18,598 nt of DNA from an uncultured Chloroflexota bacterium (GTDB lineage Bacteria > Chloroflexota > Limnocylindria > Limnocylindrales > Limnocylindraceae): NCBI GenBank assembly GCA_903944295.1, contig CAJARA010000017.1, forward strand, positions 1-18,598, in the 5' to 3' direction. The notes under the pieces are model-generated. The model was not told the origin of the DNA and did not search any database. It saw nothing but the letters and a program-made list of their open reading frames with translations. The stretch's first letter is position 1. Each line of letters opens with the position of its first letter. A program made the translations under genes and the position numbers. Shown here piece by piece: positions 15,533-18,598 of the stretch.

Positions 15533-16698
15533 GCGCTGTGATGAACCTGATCCGGCGCAACGCTGGCCTCATCACACTGCTCGCGCTTGTTGCGCTGATC
15601 GCCGTCGCCTGTGGCGGAGGAGACGGCGCGGCTGCAACGGCAAGCCCATCAGTAACCCCGCACCCACCACTCGTACCGTCGTCACCAGGAGCCGACCCAC
15701 TCAGCTTGATCGCCTGGCTCTTCACACCAGTCTTCCAGGCGCTCTTCATTGGGCTGGTGCTGCTCGACCGCTTCACTGGCGACATCGGCATTGCAATCCT
15801 GCTTCTCACCGTTGTGATCCGCATCATCTTGATCTCGCCGTACAGGAAGCAGCTTGTTTCGCAGCGACGCACGCAGATGCTGCAGCCAGAGGTTGCAGAG
15901 ATTCAGCGCCGCTACAAGGGCGATCGCATGAAGATCCAGCAGGCGCAGGCGGAGCTCTATAAGACGCGCGGCATTAACCCGCTGAGCGGCTGCCTCCCAA
16001 CGCTGCTTCAGTTTGTTGTCCTCATCCCGATGTACACGGTGATCTCAAACGGCCTAACCAACCCAGACCCAACGGCGATGCTGAACGTCTTCGGCGTCAA
16101 TATTGGCGAGCAGGTGGGCCTTGTTTGCGCGAACGGCCTCGGCACCGCCGCATACGACAACATGAAGCCGTGCATTGAGTCAGTCATCCCGTGGCTCGGT
16201 AACTTGCAGGCGTCAATCCCGTGGGCGCCGATTAACCTAGTTGGCATTGGTATTTCGCCGCTTGCGCTGCTCAGCGCGCTACTGCAGGTGCTGCAGACAC
16301 GCATGACACTCCCGCAAGGGAAGGCGGCGAAGGGTGATCCGTCTGCGGCGGCGCAGAGCCAGATGCTGGTGATCCTGCCGCTCATCTCCGTCCTGTACGG
16401 CGGCATCCTGCCGGCGGGACTCTTTATCTACTGGATTGCGTCCACGATCTTCTCGTTGGCGCAGCAGTATTTGATCCTCGGTTACGGTGGGCTCTTCCCG
16501 CTCTTCGGCTGGAACCCCGCCTTTGCCGCGAACCATGCACCACGCTTCCCTGTTGCCATGCCGGAGGCCGCTCCGGCTGGTGATGTGGTTGATGGGGCAC
16601 CACAAACCCGCACGGATCTTGATCGCGCTGCATCAGCAGCCGCAACGATCCGTTCGGCCAAGAAGCACGACCGTCACGGTCGTCGAGGGGGTAAGTAA
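15529..16698 (+). CDS. yidC: Membrane protein insertase YidC/Oxa1 family
   Basis: 389 residues from ATG 15529, chosen because it overlaps the yidD stop (ATGA); ATG 15514 is in frame but lies inside yidD. The N-terminus is a signal peptide ending in a lipobox-like AVAC, so C28 is probably lipid-modified, followed by a Gly/Ala/Ser/Pro-rich spacer (to about residue 60). This is the monoderm-type SpoIIIJ plan, lacking the large periplasmic domain of Proteobacterial YidC. The core has TVVIRIILISPYRKQL (with the groove Arg), QAELYKTRGINPLSGCLPTLLQF, and later spans LVILPLISVLYGG and GLFIYWIASTIFSLAQQYL. The tail is Lys/Arg/His-rich. YidC inserts proteins into the membrane, alone or with Sec. Its stop overlaps the khpB start (TAATG). 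Confidence 0.93.
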   Translation: MSAVMNLIRRNAGLITLLALVALIAVACGGGDGAAATASPSVTPHPPLVPSSPGADPLSLIAWLFTPVFQALFIGLVLLDRFTGDIGIAILLLTVVIRIILISPYRKQLVSQRRTQMLQPEVAEIQRRYKGDRMKIQQAQAELYKTRGINPLSGCLPTLLQFVVLIPMYTVISNGLTNPDPTAMLNVFGVNIGEQVGLVCANGLGTAAYDNMKPCIESVIPWLGNLQASIPWAPINLVGIGISPLALLSALLQVLQTRMTLPQGKAAKGDPSAAAQSQMLVILPLISVLYGGILPAGLFIYWIASTIFSLAQQYLILGYGGLFPLFGWNPAFAANHAPRFPVAMPEAAPAGDVVDGAPQTRTDLDRAASAAATIRSAKKHDRHGRRGGK

Positions 16699-17591
16699 TG
16701 GCGAGCGAGAGCGCATACCAGGAGTTCACAGGGAAGAGCGTTGAAGAGGCGCTGAAGATCGCCTGCGAGACCTTCAAGGTTGGACTCGCCGATCTCGACT
16801 TCGAGATCATCGCCCCAGGCTCAAAAGGCGTGCTCGGCATGGGCGCAGAACCTGCGCGCATTGTTGCCGCACCAGCGAGCGCCATTGCTGGCAGCGCACC
16901 GAAGCGATCCACTGAACCCGCCCCTCGTGCAGCGGCACCACGCGCCGCAGCACCACGAGATGCTGAACCACGAGAAGCTGCACCACGCGAGGCTGCACCA
17001 CGCGCGGCACGCCCAGAGCGCAGCGCCGCGCCACGAGCCGAGCGACCGGCACGAGCGCCTCGACCAGAGCGTGCACCACGCGAAGAGCGTGAGCCACGAG
17101 AGCGACGCGAGCGCAGCGAGACGACACCAGAGATGATCGCGGGCGGCAAGGAGATCCTTGAGACGCTGATTAAGCACCTTGATTTTGAAGCGGAGATTCG
17201 CCTCAGTGGTGAAGGATCCGAAACGGTGCTGAACGTTGCCGGCACATCGCCAGAAGCGGTGGAAGAGCTCGGCAGCCTGATCGGCCGCCGTGGTGAGCGA
17301 CTGCAGGCGATTCAGCACCTTGTCAATTTGATGTTGAGCCGCAAGCTCGGCGAGTGGGCACGCGTCACCGTTGATATTGAAGAGTATCGCGGTCGACGTG
17401 AAGCGCAGCTTCGCGCACTTGCACGCAAGGCGGGCGAGCGCGTTCGTGAGACCGGCCGCGCGGTGCAGCTTGAGCCGATGACGGCGCTTGAGCGCCGCTG
17501 GGTGCACATGGAGCTACAGGGCGCTCCTGGAATTGCAACCGAGTCGGCTGGTGAAGAGCCAGAGCGCCGCGTCGTTGTCATTCCAGCCTAA
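16698..17591 (+). CDS. khpB: KhpB (Jag/EloR) RNA-binding protein: Jag-N, KH and R3H domains
   Basis: 297 residues. Jag-N at about 1-55 (GKSVEEALKIACETF, GSKGVLGMGAEPARI). A long disordered linker, about 60-148, repeats AAPRxA/APRE units, rich in Arg, Pro and Ala. The KH domain has LIGRRGERLQAIQHLVN (GRRG loop at 196-199); R3H follows with the end ERRWVHMELQG near 260-275. In Gram-positive bacteria KhpB acts with KhpA in RNA binding and elongation/division control. Position right after yidC is standard. The start overlaps the yidC stop by one base. Identification is firm. Confidence 0.93.
   Translation: MASESAYQEFTGKSVEEALKIACETFKVGLADLDFEIIAPGSKGVLGMGAEPARIVAAPASAIAGSAPKRSTEPAPRAAAPRAAAPRDAEPREAAPREAAPRAARPERSAAPRAERPARAPRPERAPREEREPRERRERSETTPEMIAGGKEILETLIKHLDFEAEIRLSGEGSETVLNVAGTSPEAVEELGSLIGRRGERLQAIQHLVNLMLSRKLGEWARVTVDIEEYRGRREAQLRALARKAGERVRETGRAVQLEPMTALERRWVHMELQGAPGIATESAGEEPERRVVVIPA
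16920..17110 (+). repeat. Low-complexity coding repeat in khpB linker
   Basis: Irregular GCACCACG-containing units (CACCACGCGCCGCAG, CACCACGAGATGCTG, CACCACGCGAGGCTG and similar) encode the APR/AAPRE linker. The repeat keeps the frame. It is a probable site of length variation between strains. Confidence 0.65.
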
Positions 17592-17615
17592 GGCGCGCAC
17601 CTAAAGGTTCACGCA

Positions 17616-18182
17616 ATGCCAAAGGCCGGCGCAACGCGCGAGTCACACTTTCCGGCGATCGAGAAGCGTTACGGCGAGCCGATGTCGCACTGGCACAAAG
17701 TGATGGCGCGCGTTGCCGGGAAGACGTATCCGGAGCAGATGGCGCACCTGCAGGAGAACCACGGCTTCTCCAAGACGCACGCCAACGCGTTGGTGATGTA
17801 CGCGCGCGGCTCGCTAAGCGCTCGTCGACACGCCACGCCGACTGATTGGTACAAGAGTGTCACCAAGGAACAGGCGCGTACGATCCGAGCGATCTTTAAG
17901 GCGGTGAAGGCGAAGTATCCCAGCCTCGAGCTCGTCATTGCGTGGAATCAACCGATGCTCCGGAAGGGGGCCGATTACATTCTTGGCGCGTCAGCAACAA
18001 AGGGGTACATCATGATCAACCCGTTTAGCAAGAACGTGGTTGACGAGTTTCGGCCAAAGCTGCGTGAGCACCGAGTGCTGAAGCACACGATCGCACTGCC
18101 GAGCGACTGGGACGTTGACGTCAAGCTGATCCAAGCGATAGCAAAGGCGCGGATCGCGGAGCTCAAGAAGACGGCGAAGTAG
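17616..18182 (+). CDS. DUF4287/DUF1801-like protein
   Basis: 188 residues. Residues about 20-75 match the DUF4287 pattern (HWHKVMARVAGKTYPEQMAHLQE, GFSKTHANALVMYA, RRHATPTDWY). The rest (about 80-188) resembles DUF1801/YdhG-type domains (IRAIFKAVKAKYPSLE, ELVIAWNQPMLRKGADYI, then KGYIMINPFSK). The biochemical function of this family is not established. It lies 24 nt after khpB with no obvious terminator between, so it may be the last gene of that operon. It faces ssrA convergently. Domain assignment is fairly sure; function is not known. Confidence 0.75.
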   Translation: MPKAGATRESHFPAIEKRYGEPMSHWHKVMARVAGKTYPEQMAHLQENHGFSKTHANALVMYARGSLSARRHATPTDWYKSVTKEQARTIRAIFKAVKAKYPSLELVIAWNQPMLRKGADYILGASATKGYIMINPFSKNVVDEFRPKLREHRVLKHTIALPSDWDVDVKLIQAIAKARIAELKKTAK

Positions 18183-18193
18183 AGCGCGGCGCG

Positions 18194-18208
18194 CGCGCCA
18201 TCGGCGCG
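18194..18208. terminator. GC-rich hairpin between the DUF4287 gene and ssrA
   Basis: CGCGCC-ATC-GGCGCG gives a 6-bp stem with a 3-nt loop. It lies just past the + gene stop and just past the ssrA 3' end on the minus strand, so it could act on both. No U-run follows on either side, so intrinsic termination is only possible. Confidence 0.3.
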
Positions 18209-18219
18209 GTGTGTGCGAT

Positions 18220-18595
18220 TGGTGGAGATGGAGGAGAGTCGAACTCCTCGTCCGAAAAGCCTTCCAAGAGACCACTACGAGCGTGTCCTGCGGTTTAGTC
18301 TGAGTTGAGGCGCTCCCACAGGCCGGATCGACCCTCAACCGAGTCACATGCCCCTAAATCGGGCTTAATCAGTGGCTATGTGTCACTCACCACTGTTGCA
18401 GCTTCGCTTAATGACGCTTCCACGACCCGCGAAGCGGGGGCCGCTTCCACGCTCACCTTACTGCCTTAGGCAGCGAGGGCGAGAGCAGGCTGGCGATTGC
18501 CAGGTACTTCTTTTTGCTACCGGTTTAACGAGGCCTGATAGCAACCTCGACTCGCGTTCTCAAGGTGCGGTTTCCCGTCGAAACCACGCATCCCC
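18220..18595 (-). ncRNA. ssrA: Transfer-messenger RNA (tmRNA), complete
   Basis: 376 nt on the minus strand. The 5' end GGGGAUG (18595-18589) pairs with the 3' CAUCUCC before the encoded ACCA, the same acceptor design as in E. coli, and the CCA is at 18222-18220. The 5' region continues GUGGUUUCGACGGG, and the T loop is UUCGACU. A pseudoknot PK1 is visible: CGAGG/CCUCG stem and UUGCUA/UAGCAA second stem (18549-18514). The tag frame reads GNRQPALALAA then UAA. tmRNA with SmpB rescues stalled ribosomes and adds a degradation tag; no smpB is in the window. The T stem is 6 bp rather than the usual 5. Confidence 0.93.
18466..18501 (-). other. tmRNA tag-peptide reading frame (GNRQPALALAA)
   Basis: Codons GGC to GCC then UAA, read on the minus strand. 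The resume codon is placed at GGC because UA sits at -5/-4 before it (UACCU-GGC), 12 nt after PK1, as in E. coli where 11 nt separate them. The ALALAA end fits the protease-recognition pattern of known tags; with the tmRNA-charged Ala the tag would be A-GNRQPALALAA. Confidence 0.75.
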
Positions 18596-18598
18596 AAG

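Noticed and set aside
16424..17245. Minus-strand 273-codon frame rich in SRGA repeats
   Set aside because: It is the complement of the yidC end and the khpB low-complexity linker; the repetition is inherited from that linker.
18452..18519. Alternative tmRNA tag frame starting at GCA/AAA immediately after UAG
   Set aside because: It gives a Cys/Arg-rich peptide with no ALAA-type end and would start inside or right against pseudoknot 1, too close compared with known tmRNAs.

Overview
The window is a chromosomal replication-origin neighbourhood from a moderately high-GC bacterium. The layout is rpmH-rnpA-yidD-yidC-khpB running right (+) and dnaA-[oriC]-dnaN-recF-dciA running left (-), with a complete tmRNA gene at the right edge. 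The lineage is inferred, not proven: there is no rRNA. A monoderm-type lipoprotein YidC, a KhpB/Jag protein, a DUF151 bifunctional-nuclease-domain protein, DciA-type helicase loading and a Chloroflexota-style GT-C mannosyltransferase together suggest Chloroflexota or a close relative.

Layout. 1-1262 (-): 3'-truncated PurH-like gene whose IMP cyclohydrolase half has lost its recognisable active-site motifs. 1334-1762 and 1773-2126 (+): a small membrane protein and a cupin-like protein. 2043-6227 (-): a 1394-residue membrane protein that joins two GT-C glycosyltransferase modules and carries a beta-propeller-like insert of about 316 residues. 6256-7005 (+): a DPM1-like GT2 enzyme, divergent from it. 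7007-12717 (-): DUF151 protein, a membrane-anchored propeller protein with a possible PP2C-like pseudo-phosphatase head, dciA, recF and dnaN. 12718-13017: probable oriC. 13018-14472 (-): dnaA. 14473-14811: divergent promoter region. 14812-17591 (+): rpmH, rnpA, yidD, yidC, khpB, tightly packed with start/stop overlaps. 17616-18182 (+): DUF4287/DUF1801-like protein. 18220-18595 (-): ssrA.

How the genes fit together. The DnaA/DnaN/RecF/DciA set initiates replication, loads the helicase, clamps the polymerase and repairs gaps; gene orientation diverges around the origin. The rpmH block makes a ribosomal protein, the RNase P protein and the YidD/YidC membrane-insertion machinery, plus the RNA-binding protein KhpB. 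The GT2 and dual GT-C proteins plausibly form a lipid-linked sugar donor plus extracytoplasmic transferase pair for surface or protein glycosylation. The least explained parts are the dual GT-C/propeller fusion, the propeller protein downstream of dciA, the degenerate PurH, and a tmRNA with a 6-bp T stem.
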